Positions 1 to 7,955 of a stretch of DNA of 33,354 bases are shown here, one piece after another. A program made the position numbers and the translations under genes. This DNA is from Leptolyngbyaceae cyanobacterium CRU_2_3. Its GTDB lineage: Bacteria > Cyanobacteriota > Cyanobacteriia > Elainellales > Elainellaceae. The notes below the pieces were generated by a model. The model saw nothing but the letters and a program-made list of their open reading frames with translations. It did no database searches and was not told where the DNA came from. Where the stretch lies: positions 1-33,354 of the forward strand of contig JAAUOQ010000003.1 in the NCBI GenBank assembly GCA_012034795.1. Direction: 5' to 3'. The stretch's first letter is position 1, and each line of letters opens with the position of its first letter.

Positions 1-598
1 GATGATACCCGTGCTGAACTGAAGCAACTCCATCAACGGTTAGGCATTACCACCATCCTATGTGACTCACGATCAGGTAGAAGCAATGACGCTGGCCGAG
101 CAAATTGTGGTGCTCGACCGAGGCAAAATTCAGCAGATTGGCGATCCACAAACTATCTATGCCCAACCTGCCAATCAGATGGTGGCCACGTTCTTGGGCA
201 ATCCGCCGATGAACATTCTGCACACAACCTACGATGGCGCAGTTTTCCAGATCGAAGGACAGGCGTTTTCTTGTCCAGCCTTGCAATCTCTGCTGCCTCT
301 CACTCCAGGACAACGCCTCAACCTGGGTATTCGACCAGAGCATATGCAGATGGCTAGGCACGACCAACCCATCCATTTGACAGTAGAAATCACACTTGTA
401 GAACCTTTGGGACGAGAAATCCTCCTCCGAACTGCTTTGCCTGTAGAGCACGGAGCTACCGCACCCACAATTAATGTGCAAATTCCACCTGGAACCCATG
501 TGAAAGTAGGCGATCGCCTGCCCCTACACTTTGATCTCGATCAAGTAGTAGCGTTTGATCCAGCATCCGGACACAACCTGTTAGCCGGATTAGGCTAA
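1..598 (+). CDS. Sugar-type (CUT1, MalK/UgpC-like) ABC transporter ATPase, 3' part, with frameshift
   Basis: This is the C-terminal part of an ABC ATPase whose start lies left of the window. The first codons read LKQLHQRLGITTI in frame 1. The frame then jumps by one base at a CC pair (57-58) into VTHDQVEAMTLAEQIVVLDRG, which holds the switch-loop His of the nucleotide-binding domain. Removing one C joins the two frames exactly as in the family. After FLGNPPMNIL comes a TOBE/OB domain (LNLGIRPEHMQM). This layout is typical of the ATPases of carbohydrate and glycerol-3-phosphate importers, which energise uptake at the inner face of the plasma membrane. The substrate cannot be told because the permease and binding-protein genes are outside the window. 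The indel is either a sequencing error or a real inactivation. Confidence 0.85.
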
Positions 599-603
599 CT
601 TCA

Positions 604-636
604 GCCCTTGAAAAGCCCCTGAAAAGCCCCTGAAAA
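604..636. repeat. Short tandem repeat between convergent genes
   Basis: An 11-bp unit, TGAAAAGCCCC, is repeated twice and followed by a partial third copy just after the stop of the transporter ATPase. It lies between two convergent genes. No clear terminator hairpin forms from it. Confidence 0.6.
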
Positions 637-651
637 ATAATTTATTCCAGC

Positions 652-1425
652 CTAGCTTTCTGCTACTTTGGAGAGCGATCGCAGCGGTGGCTTACGGGGA
701 TTGGCTTTGGAGTTAGAGTAATCCGGTAGATTGGGTTTGGCGTTGACTAGTTCTACATTAAAGCGATAGCCGACATTGCGAACCGTCTGAATCAAGCTAG
801 GCTGACGGGGATCAATTTCGATTTTTTGCGTAACGATAAAACATGAGTGTCTACCGTGCGGTGATTATCGATGGCATCGGGCCATGCTTTACGCAAAAGA
901 TCAGTGCGGCTGAGGGGCGTTCCGCCAGCCTGGGCCAACACATAGAGCAAACTAAACTCTTGAGGAGTTAGATCGATATAGACAGTTTTAAGCCGAACTC
1001 GTCGCTGAACCAGATCAATCTTGAGATCCCCATAGTCTAAAGAGGCGGGGGCAGCAACGGCGCGATTACGGCGGTTTAAAGCCTCCACTCTGGCCAAAAA
1101 CTCTTGCATCCCAAACGGCTTCGTCAGATAGTCATCTGCACCGGCTCGCAAGCCTGCTACAATGTCTGACTCGGTACTGCGGGCTGACAGCATCAAAATC
1201 ATAGACTGTCGCTGCTGCTGAAGCCAACGACAGAAATCTAGCCCATGCCCATCTGCTAGCTCAGAGTCAAGAATGACCAGATTAGGCTGGCGGTCTAAAA
1301 ACGTATCCCGTGCCTGCTGAAGATCAGCCGACTGATGAACCCAATAGCCCACTTGCTGCAAGTGACCAACCAAGCAGCGATCGCAAATGGGGGTTTCCCT
1401 CAACAATCTGGATGCAAACGCTCAC
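652..1425 (-). CDS. OmpR/PhoB-family response regulator with atypical receiver (two frameshifts)
   Basis: After repair this is a 257-residue two-component regulator: a receiver domain (about 1-120) and a winged-helix DNA-binding domain (PQEFSLLYVLAQAG, HRTVDTHVLSLRKK, GYRFNVE). The phospho-acceptor Asp (about D53, LVILDSELADG), the conserved Ser (about 80) and Lys (about 102, DYLTKPF) are present. The N-terminal acidic pair normally seen as E-D reads E-G-N (IVEGNP). Two indels break the gene. An apparent extra A near 1365 splits LRSLLGW from HLQQVGYW. A T-run at 822-827 is one base short, which cuts off the last 45 or so residues (IEIDPRQPSLIQTVRNVGYR onward). The GTG start at 1425 is the best in-frame choice, though a further indel upstream is possible. 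No kinase gene is adjacent, so the signal is unknown. Confidence 0.8.
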
Positions 1426-1799
1426 AGCATCATACTTTGTTCATTCTGTAATACGACTAACCCTAACAGAGCATTTGTCAGGCTTTTGTAACTTCTGTTA
1501 CGTGGCCCTACTCTTGTGCATTTACAGTTATGCGGTAGCAATCTGGCACAAGTGCCGTAGTCAGTAACCTGCTTTTCGGGAATGTAGTACGGACATGCTT
1601 CTGAAAGAGAGTTAGATTAGCTCATGTTCAGGGTTTACGCGGTTCTAGACTAACGAACTGGTATCAGAATGATCCTTCAGGATGAGGAAAACCTCTAATA
1701 ATTCGCCGTTATAATAGAGCATAGAGCAGTTCATTTCCCCTAAGCCTTGGCAATGGGGATGCTATGGTTACAAATAACTGATTTTTTAGGACATCCTCT
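1426..1799. promoter_or_regulatory. Intergenic region with a candidate -10 box for the 1800 gene
   Basis: This 374-bp gap separates two divergent genes and must hold both promoters. A perfect TATAAT lies at 1710-1715, about 85 bp before the ATG at 1800. No good -35 box stands 17 bp upstream. A small hairpin sequence, GAGGAAAACCTC, lies at 1684-1695. I see no other gene here. Confidence 0.35.
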
Positions 1800-2042
1800 A
1801 TGCTTCAAGATGCCCAATCTGTCCGTTACTACCAAAGGGTTACGGACGCTCTGGTAGAGCAGTGGAGCCGCGGATATCGTTTTGATGAACTCCGGCACTA
1901 CATCGATGGCTACCTAGCAGCGTTGCGCCATACAAATGCGATCGAACCCTTTTTAATTCACCGCTTGGAAGAAGAAGTCACCCGCTATCTTTACGACACA
2001 TCTAACTTTGAACTTCCTCAGCCAGAGCCAGATTATCGTTAA
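1800..2042 (+). CDS. Small conserved cyanobacterial protein (DUF6761-like)
   Basis: This 80-residue soluble protein begins MLQDAQSVRYYQRVTDAL and ends ELPQPEPDYR. It is predicted to be mostly helical, with charged segments (RFDELRHYIDGYL, LIHRLEEEVTRYLYD), no signal peptide and no cysteine. From memory it matches a family found only in cyanobacteria, of unknown function, annotated as DUF6761. The family name is from recall and was not checked. It is a single-gene unit: its upstream neighbour is divergent, and a strong terminator hairpin follows 13 bp after the stop. Confidence 0.8.
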   Translation: MLQDAQSVRYYQRVTDALVEQWSRGYRFDELRHYIDGYLAALRHTNAIEPFLIHRLEEEVTRYLYDTSNFELPQPEPDYR

Positions 2043-2054
2043 CAATCCGTTAGA

Positions 2055-2096
2055 GTTCCCCTTAAGGTTTTAAATTACCAAAACTTTAAGGGGAAC
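2055..2096 (+). terminator. Hairpin terminator after the small conserved protein
   Basis: Arms at 2055-2071 and 2080-2096 pair over 17 bp with one G-U-type mismatch around an 8-base loop. The inner flank is A/T-rich and the outer strand ends in TTCTTG. It sits directly after the stop at 2042. Confidence 0.75.
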
Positions 2097-2159
2097 TTCT
2101 TGAGGAACCACCCGGTTAAAAGTTCAATAATATAGCGCTTCGCGCTTGGATAAAACTAA

Positions 2160-2252
2160 GATATTTTTGAAAACCTCGCTCCGCGAAGCTTTCAAAAATA
2201 TCCTGCACTCCATTCAATTGAAAATTGCTATAGGGTGGACTCTTGCCCACCC
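2160..2252. repeat. Cluster of hairpin-forming intergenic repeats
   Basis: A perfect 13-bp inverted repeat (2160-2172 with 2190-2202) encloses a small inner stem (GCTCCGCGAAGC). Further right, GGGTGG and CCACCC form a second short hairpin (about 2230-2252). These look like the dispersed hairpin repeats common in filamentous cyanobacteria. They lie between the convergent genes at 1800 and 2309 and may also act as terminators. Confidence 0.55.
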
Positions 2253-2308
2253 CACAATAGAGTCACAGATTTTCATTCTGCTATTTAGGCGCCAATTGGC
2301 TGATCCCC

Positions 2309-2632
2309 TTATAGAGCTAAGGCAACTTCCACCATTTGTTGAAGCTCGCCCTTTTGATATAGTTCAATCAGAATATCAGAGCCACCCAGAAATTCACCGT
2401 TGACATATACCTGTGGAATAGTCGGCCAATTCGAGTATTCTTTGATACCTTGGCGGATTTCTGGATCCGACAAGACATCACAAGTTTCGTAGGGAACGCC
2501 AAGTACGTTCAGAATTTGCACTACATTATTTGAGAAACCACACTGGGGCATTAGCTTGTTGCCCTTCATGAAAACCATAATCTTGTTGCTTTGGACGAGA
2601 TTTTCGATCCGCTGTTGAGCGTCTGGAGTCAT
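2309..2632 (-). CDS. grxD: Monothiol glutaredoxin, Grx4/GrxD type (CGFS)
   Basis: This is a 107-residue glutaredoxin with the monothiol CGFS active site (Cys31 from the ATG at 2632). It has the glutathione-binding TIPQVYVNGEFLGG segment and the K-G motif MVFMKGNKLMPQCGFS. CGFS glutaredoxins are cytosolic. They bind a [2Fe-2S] cluster with glutathione and pass it on or sense iron, often as heterodimers with BolA. An upstream TTG at 2647 is in frame, but the ATG at 2632 (MTPDAQQRIE) matches the family start. The bolA-like gene lies just upstream on the same strand, which supports an iron-sulfur trafficking unit. Confidence 0.95.
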   Translation of the reverse strand: MTPDAQQRIENLVQSNKIMVFMKGNKLMPQCGFSNNVVQILNVLGVPYETCDVLSDPEIRQGIKEYSNWPTIPQVYVNGEFLGGSDILIELYQKGELQQMVEVALAL

Positions 2633-2772
2633 ATTAAGGTACCGCAATGGCTATCTAGGTCTATCTTGATTGTAGATCGTTAACTTGGTGCACCTAAAAT
2701 TGTAGCTTCGGTGAATCTCAACCGCTTACGACAATAGGTTGCTCAACACCTAAGCTCCAAAACCTGAGCGGG

Positions 2773-3033
2773 TCATGCTGTCCGACCCAAAGCAGCCCAG
2801 TCTCCTGGTGTATAGGTTTCCATTGTTAAGGCATGAATGGCTTCTGAAGACATTGCCTGTTGCAGCGCACTGTAAACCAATTGATGACGTTGTACCAGTC
2901 GTTTACCCTCAAACTGAGCGGACACAACAACGATCTTGTAATGATCCATTCCTCCGGTTAAATCTTGAACTTGAACTTGGGCGTCCGGCATTCCAGCCTT
3001 GAGCATGGTCTCTACTTGATCTGGTCTAACCAT
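2773..3033 (-). CDS. bolA: BolA family protein
   Basis: This 86-residue protein begins MVRPDQVETMLKAGMPDAQV and has the BolA core: VVVSAQFEGKRLVQRHQLVYSAL with the conserved RH-Q-VY stretch. The start is set at 3033 because AGGAGAG stands 4-10 bases before this ATG; the longer frame opening at 3066 would include that ribosome site. BolA proteins pair with CGFS glutaredoxins, coordinating a bridging [2Fe-2S] cluster through a His. The grxD gene follows 140 bp downstream, so the two known partners are adjacent here. It may be co-transcribed with grxD, although the gap could hold a promoter. Confidence 0.93.
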   Translation of the reverse strand: MVRPDQVETMLKAGMPDAQVQVQDLTGGMDHYKIVVVSAQFEGKRLVQRHQLVYSALQQAMSSEAIHALTMETYTPGDWAALGRTA

Positions 3034-3164
3034 TGACTCTCCTTCATGCAGATGGGCTGCACTCAATAAAACTGCACTTAATTAAAACCTAAGTTCTAAT
3101 TTAGCAGTTGTAAATCCTTGCCTTAGCGATCCTATCTGCTGATTTCTTGACTTAAACCTCTGCC

Positions 3165-3761
3165 TTAACGCGGTGTCGAAGAGTTTTCATTCCGGGGGTA
3201 GGGAGAATCTACAAACCCTAACTCATAAAGCTGTTGATACGCTTTTTGTCCTAACTCACGAGTAGGGTTTTGACTCCGGATAATTTGAACCAATAGCGGT
3301 ACTGACAGCTCAGGCTTATTTTCTGCCCGATGCACAAGAGCAAGCTGATAAGTGGCTTCATCCCGCATTTGCGCCGTGGCGATCGCCTGTCGGCGTTGAC
3401 CGTCGGCAATGCGAGTATCAATACCAGAGAAACTGGAGGCTAGCTCTTGATAAAAATTGGAAAGTTGATTGAAGACCTGACGGGCTTCTTGCAGCTTCTG
3501 TATTGCTAAGGCATAGTTTTGAGCCGAAACAGCCGTACCTGCATCCTGCATCAAGCGTTGCCCACCCTGGACACTGAGGATGCTGCCATCTTGAGACAGA
3601 GGACGCAAATCGTCATTGTTAGCGCCAGGAGCTTGCTCAGCGGGAGCGGCTGGCGTTTGGGCTTGGGCAAAGGATGGACGAAGCAAGATTAGGGCTGTCG
3701 CTGTCGAGAGAGACAGCAAACAAGCTAGAGACAGAGAACGTTTAATGCTGAGCAATACCAT
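3165..3761 (-). CDS. Exported protein with TPR-like helical repeats, cyanobacterial hypothetical
   Basis: I chose the ATG at 3761 because it gives a clean signal peptide (basic start, then SLACLLSLSTATALILLRP, cleaved near SFAQAQ). The longer frame to 3833 would bury it. The roughly 198-residue product has a low-complexity Pro/Ala stretch after cleavage. It continues with helical segments (AQNYALAIQKLQEARQVFNQ, and DEATYQLALVHRAENKPELS) spaced like tetratricopeptide repeats. The function is unknown. It is probably periplasmic or lumenal. Nothing in the neighbourhood assigns a partner. Confidence 0.75.
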   Translation of the reverse strand: MVLLSIKRSLSLACLLSLSTATALILLRPSFAQAQTPAAPAEQAPGANNDDLRPLSQDGSILSVQGGQRLMQDAGTAVSAQNYALAIQKLQEARQVFNQLSNFYQELASSFSGIDTRIADGQRRQAIATAQMRDEATYQLALVHRAENKPELSVPLLVQIIRSQNPTRELGQKAYQQLYELGFVDSPYPRNENSSTPR

Positions 3762-3927
3762 GAAAGACTTCTGCAACGTTGTGTGACAGCAAACGATTTT
3801 GACCTTGGGGTATATTACCATTGCACTCTTCATTAAAGTTAAATCTTTGTGAAAATGGGTACAGCGGCGGGACGCGAGATGACGGAATACCCAGACTAGT
3901 ACAACAAGACTAAAGTTTGGCTACGTA

Positions 3928-3948
3928 GTGCGGGCAAGATGCCCGCAC
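3928..3948. repeat. Perfect 9-bp inverted repeat (GC-rich hairpin)
   Basis: GTGCGGGCA and TGCCCGCAC pair around a 3-base loop. It lies between the divergent genes starting at 3761 and 4042. This GCGGGCAAGATGCCCGC-type hairpin resembles a dispersed cyanobacterial intergenic repeat. Confidence 0.6.
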
Positions 3949-4041
3949 CAAAACGCAAGGGTGTCCATTACGCCATAGGCTACTAGGACATGTCAAGACT
4001 ACGGAATACAAGGTACAGGATGAAAGTCCTTTAAGACTGAA

Positions 4042-6150
4042 ATGGAGAATTACAGGTTCCCAGGAATTGAAGCGTCCGGTGAGAAGATCCAGGCTACTGT
4101 CCAGAAAAACATGCTGCTGCGAGGTGGTGAGGCATTAGAACTCCAGAAAATAGACAATCGCTTCACGGTTCGGCTAGTTAACGCTACTGCCGATTGTTCC
4201 CAACTGTTTCAGCCTATGCATGTGCAGGCTTGTCGGTTGCTGCCTTCCCTACAGTTAACAGAACTACAGGTTGAGCCAGAGCACCTAGAGCCAGCCATGC
4301 GAATCGCTAGAACTAGTCAGGCGATCGCCTTCGCTAGTCATGTCTACCAATGGCAGAACAGCCCGGGTGCTCTACTATATTTGACCGATCAGATCACCAT
4401 TCAATTTGCCCACCCCTCTACGCACCCATTTGCTAACCGATTTGCCAACACAGTAGGCCCGGAGCAGATACGGTCGATCGCAGCTTCAGCCGGACTACAA
4501 ATCATCAAACTGGTGCCTGGTGTTGCTAAATGCTTTGTGTTTCGCGTCATGCCCCAGGCAACTGCCAATCCCCTCAAAATTGCACAGCGGCTGATTACCC
4601 ATCCAGCAGTGCTGTTGGCGGAGCCAAATGTTGCCGTCTCGATCCAGATGTCCCGTGATCTAGGTCAGCCAGATTGCCCAGATCCAGATTGCCCAGATCC
4701 AGATTGTCCAGATCCAGATTGTCCAGATCCAGCCATTCGTCAGCCACGGCATTTGGATACTGCCCTTGCGAATCTAACCACCGATTTATATAGGGCAACA
4801 GCCGCAGCTTGGGAAACTACTCAGGGCGATCGCTCAACCGTTGTTGCCGTTATGGATGAACCGATTGACTGTAATCACCCAAACTTGACAAGTATCGGTA
4901 AGATCGTTGCTCCCTGGGGACAGAACCATCAGACTTCTCAACAGACCCACGGGACACTCTACGCTTGTATTGCGGTTGCTGAAAAGAAGGGGACTACTCC
5001 TAGGGGGATTGCGCCAGGTTGCGCCCTCATGCCCATTGCCATAGGCAATTTCTTGGATGATCAGTCTATTGAAACTCTGTTTGAATGGGCATGTCAACAA
5101 GGAGCAGCCGTAATCTGCTGTGGCTGGACAGCAAAACCAGCCTACTATCCATTGTCCTTAAGGCAGCGGATGGCGATCGCTAGAGCCGCTACACAAGGTA
5201 GAGGCGGCAAAGGCTGTGTCATTGTTTTTGCAGCAGGAAGCAATTCTACGGTAGAAGAGGCGCAACCCGAACAAAAGGCACAATCAGAAAGCCGGTGGCT
5301 CAATGGCTTTGCCTTGCATCCCGATGTAATTACTGTTGCAACAACTCATTGCCTGGATCTCAAGGGCACCTCTGGCAACAGGGAACCTGGCGACTGCAAA
5401 TCAGGTTACTGGCACAACGTGACGATTGCTTCTCCTAGCAGCAATCACCCTGAAGCTCTTGCAAGAGGTATGTCAGGAGCCGAGGCGATCGTCGCGGGGG
5501 TAGTAGCTCTCGTGTTATCGGTTAATCCCAATTTGACCGCTACCGCTGTCAAGCAAATTCTGCAAGAAACAGCAGACAAGGGTGTGGAAGAGGGTGTGGA
5601 TATCCTGGCGTCTGCTCAGCCTCATCTGTGTTCCGTTCCAACAATCTCTGCTCAAGCAATCTACGATGCCGCAGGACATTCCCAGAGATTGGGTTATGGA
5701 CAAGTTAATGTCCTCAAAGCGGTACAAGCTGCCCAACAAACCCAATCGCGATCGCTGGTGGCTCAATGGCTTCAGTTTCACAATCGAGAAGCGATCGCCA
5801 TTCCCGACGCTGATCGGCAAGGGGTGATCAGTGTGATTGTCGTAGAGGACGATCGCCAAGTTTTAGAAATTGAAATAACTGTTCACTTTATGCACCCATT
5901 TGCCAGCGATCTAGCGCTTTACCTGCTGGCACCCAACGGTGCAACCGTTTTGCTGCAAAGCCGCAGCCTGGGGAAAATCGGCAATACTAGCAAAACCAGT
6001 ATCAGTAAAATCTATACTTTTGAGACAACCCCTCTGCTGAGACGGCTGTCTTGCCAGCCTGCCAGAGGGCAGTGGGAACTGAAACTGATAGACGGGGCGA
6101 TTTCAGATATAGGACGTTTAGAAAGCTGGATGTTGAGTCTAGGAGTATGA
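4042..6150 (+). CDS. S8 (subtilisin-family) protease with C-terminal P domain, PrcA-like
   Basis: This 702-residue protein has three parts. Residues 1-205 are an N-terminal prodomain-like region. Residues 210-232 are a tandem DCPDP repeat linker. A peptidase S8 domain (about 255-565) is followed by a proprotein-convertase P domain (about 570-702, IPDADRQGV ... GQWELKLIDGAISDIGRLESWMLSL). Catalytic residues are in place: Asp272 (VVAVMDEP), His303 (THGT), oxyanion Asn401 (FAAGSN) and Ser478 (RGMSGAEA). Their surroundings differ from the norm: Asp-Thr-Gly is Asp-Glu-Pro, and GTSxAxP is GMSGAEA. The P-domain architecture recalls the calcium-dependent protease PrcA of Anabaena. No signal peptide is visible. 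Activity is likely but not certain. The gene stands alone, between divergent and convergent neighbours. Confidence 0.88.
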   Translation: MENYRFPGIEASGEKIQATVQKNMLLRGGEALELQKIDNRFTVRLVNATADCSQLFQPMHVQACRLLPSLQLTELQVEPEHLEPAMRIARTSQAIAFASHVYQWQNSPGALLYLTDQITIQFAHPSTHPFANRFANTVGPEQIRSIAASAGLQIIKLVPGVAKCFVFRVMPQATANPLKIAQRLITHPAVLLAEPNVAVSIQMSRDLGQPDCPDPDCPDPDCPDPDCPDPAIRQPRHLDTALANLTTDLYRATAAAWETTQGDRSTVVAVMDEPIDCNHPNLTSIGKIVAPWGQNHQTSQQTHGTLYACIAVAEKKGTTPRGIAPGCALMPIAIGNFLDDQSIETLFEWACQQGAAVICCGWTAKPAYYPLSLRQRMAIARAATQGRGGKGCVIVFAAGSNSTVEEAQPEQKAQSESRWLNGFALHPDVITVATTHCLDLKGTSGNREPGDCKSGYWHNVTIASPSSNHPEALARGMSGAEAIVAGVVALVLSVNPNLTATAVKQILQETADKGVEEGVDILASAQPHLCSVPTISAQAIYDAAGHSQRLGYGQVNVLKAVQAAQQTQSRSLVAQWLQFHNREAIAIPDADRQGVISVIVVEDDRQVLEIEITVHFMHPFASDLALYLLAPNGATVLLQSRSLGKIGNTSKTSISKIYTFETTPLLRRLSCQPARGQWELKLIDGAISDIGRLESWMLSLGV
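4672..4731 (+). repeat. Four tandem 15-bp repeats coding for DCPDP units
   Basis: The unit GATTGCCCAGATCCA occurs four times in a row, with C-to-T changes in the last two copies (GATTGTCCAGATCCA). It stays in frame and encodes repeated Asp-Cys-Pro-Asp-Pro. It separates the prodomain-like region from the S8 domain of the protease. Confidence 0.95.
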
Positions 6151-6189
6151 CCTGAGTTAATTTTCAAGGTCAATTTTGAGCCAACAATT

Positions 6190-6819
6190 TTAGGACAGAG
6201 TGCGACCTTCCTGACCATAAGCTTGCCAGGCTAACTCAATTAGCCCATTGACGATCGCTGCTGCAACAACTGCACTGCCTTTACGGCCTTCAATCCGGAT
6301 ATGGGGGATAAGAGAATCCTTAAGCCGATCAACCGCCACATCTACGCCAATGAAACCAGCCGGTGTACCGATCACCAACGCTGGCTTGATTTCTTCAGCT
6401 TCAATCAGTTCAACCAAAGCAGTCAGCGCCGTTTGAGCTTGACCTACCACAAAAATGCCTTCTGGATAACGCCGAGCCAGTGTTTCCATTCCCCAGGAAA
6501 CACGGGCTTTATTCCGTTGCGGACGAGTTAGGGCCTCCATGCTGCAATAGACCGGATTGGCAAATGTGGTCTGGATTGTGGGTACAATCCCGACTTGTAC
6601 CATTGGCACATCAACAACGATGGTACTGCGGGCAGCCAGCGCTGCTGCCCCTGCTTGTAAGGCTTGATCTGAAAAACGAATTAGCGATTTGTACTCGAAA
6701 TCTGCGGTCGCATAGATCACCCGGCGCACAATCTCATATTCTGAGGGTGAGAAAGCGTGCTCGCCAATTTCGCTATCAATAATACTTAGACTTTGTGCGT
6801 CGGTTATATGCCACTCCAT
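6190..6819 (-). CDS. cobH: Precorrin-8X methylmutase (cobalamin synthesis)
   Basis: This enzyme of about 209 residues (CobH/CbiC family) moves a methyl group from C-11 to C-12 to give hydrogenobyrinate or cobyrinate-type products in corrin synthesis. The family hallmarks are present: the start MEWHITDAQSLSIID, the central VVDVPMVQVGI, and the loop ALVIGTPAGFIGV. The ATG at 6819 is preferred over an in-frame TTG at 6843 because it matches the conserved N-terminus. The gene is not beside other cob genes here, which is common in cyanobacteria. Its stop lies 39 bp from the stop of the convergent S8 protease gene. Confidence 0.93.
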   Translation of the reverse strand: MEWHITDAQSLSIIDSEIGEHAFSPSEYEIVRRVIYATADFEYKSLIRFSDQALQAGAAALAARSTIVVDVPMVQVGIVPTIQTTFANPVYCSMEALTRPQRNKARVSWGMETLARRYPEGIFVVGQAQTALTALVELIEAEEIKPALVIGTPAGFIGVDVAVDRLKDSLIPHIRIEGRKGSAVVAAAIVNGLIELAWQAYGQEGRTLS

Positions 6820-6875
6820 GACCACCCCAAATGATCCACCCAAACCTGTTTGCAGATATCCAACTCCCTATACCC

Positions 6876-6896
6876 TTCACACCATTAAGGTGTGAA
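6876..6896. promoter_or_regulatory. Perfect 8-bp inverted repeat upstream of cobH
   Basis: TTCACACC and GGTGTGAA flank ATTAA, centred about 65 bp upstream of the cobH start. It has the size and symmetry of a dimeric regulator site. No regulator is known from this sequence alone. Confidence 0.35.
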
Positions 6897-7003
6897 CTGA
6901 ATACTTGAGTGTTACTGGACATCATAGCTTCCTGAGAGACATCTGCCTTAAGACGCTGACATCATCATGACGACGTCATCATCACCATGAGAGCATTGAA
7001 CCC

Positions 7004-7803
7004 CTAAGTTTCAGAGGTTGAAGAAGAATTGAGCATAGGCGATAGATAGGCTACCAGCGCACCCAGGGCAAACCCAGCAAAGTTTCGCACCAAAGGTAAC
7101 CACTCTGCTGTGCGAGTTACAACAGGTCCAATCCCAAAGGCGATGAATAAAATCCCCCATAGTGGCGAGAAAATGAGTGCCCATTGCCAAGAAAATCCTG
7201 TGCCTTGACGTGGCTGTGCCGCAAAGCCGAACACTAGCCCCCCAATCGTGGAAGTAATCAGGGTAAGAATCCACTGCTCTCTAGGTAACCCAGGCACAAC
7301 CTGACATCCTCCCTGGCGCAAACAAAGCTTCAGAGAATCTAGAGCATCAATAATCGAAGCATCCTCGCCGTTCTCGCGTACGTAAAACTGGTTGCCGTAG
7401 CGAGTTTGTAGTTCAATCCAGAATGTGCGAGGTAGCAAATCGTAGAGGGCATCACCCACACTAAAGCCTAGCAGATTGCCGCCTCTGGGGTCGGCAACGA
7501 GTAAGACACTGCGATCGTCCAAGTTCCAAAAATCTTTGACTGCTCGACCTGGAGTCCGGTCGAACTGAGTCAATACTCTCAGCTTCCAGCCTGTTTCTGC
7601 TTCAAATTGATCGAGATCTTTATCCAACTTTTCTTGTTGGAGGGTGGCTAAAGAGTCGGCTAAATCAATGATGTTAGTGCGAATGTTGGGTAATAAATCA
7701 GGGTTGTCATAGGCTTGGGCAGCAGGCGCAATTGCCCAGGTTAGAAGCGTTAGTGAAAGGACGGCAAAGAAGCTAAATAGTTTTTTAGATGAGCTTGCGA
7801 CAT
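7004..7803 (-). CDS. TPM-domain thylakoid protein, Psb32/TLP18.3-like (one frameshift)
   Basis: After repair this is a 266-residue protein. It has a signal peptide (LFSFFAVLSLTLLTWAIAPAAQA), then AYDNPDLLP, then a TPM domain (TGWKLRVLTQFDRTPGRAVK, DDRSVLLVADPRGGN, PRTFWIELQTRYG). Two or three membrane segments follow near the C-terminus (WILTLITSTIGGLVFGF, ALIFSPLWGILFIAFGIG, FAGFALGALVAYL). Cyanobacterial and plastid members (Psb32, TLP18.3) help in photosystem II repair. A T-run at 7781-7786 is one base short: adding one joins the ATG at 7803 (MSQAHLK) to the signal peptide frame. Without repair the frame has no good start. The link to photosystem II is by family only. Confidence 0.8.
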
Positions 7804-7955
7804 TTGCAGTTTTGAAGTGGCACGAGAGAACAAGATGAGTGAATGACTAAAAAAGTTAATAATTGTTACGTTTATTAACTTTAATCTAATATTAACACCC
7901 CTGAAGCGATCGCTCCAGTCACCTGTGCCTCATTTCACCTGACATCTGGGTTGTC

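Noticed and set aside
1310-1567. 85-residue + strand frame
   Set aside because: It overlaps the 5' end of the response regulator on the other strand and reads as its antisense. No family features or ribosome site.
2146-2403. 85-residue + strand frame over the hairpin repeats
   Set aside because: It runs through the inverted repeats and into the grxD gene in antisense. The low-complexity product has no support.
4672-4731. Possible CRISPR-like repeat array
   Set aside because: Units are 15 bp, contiguous without spacers, and in frame within a protease gene.
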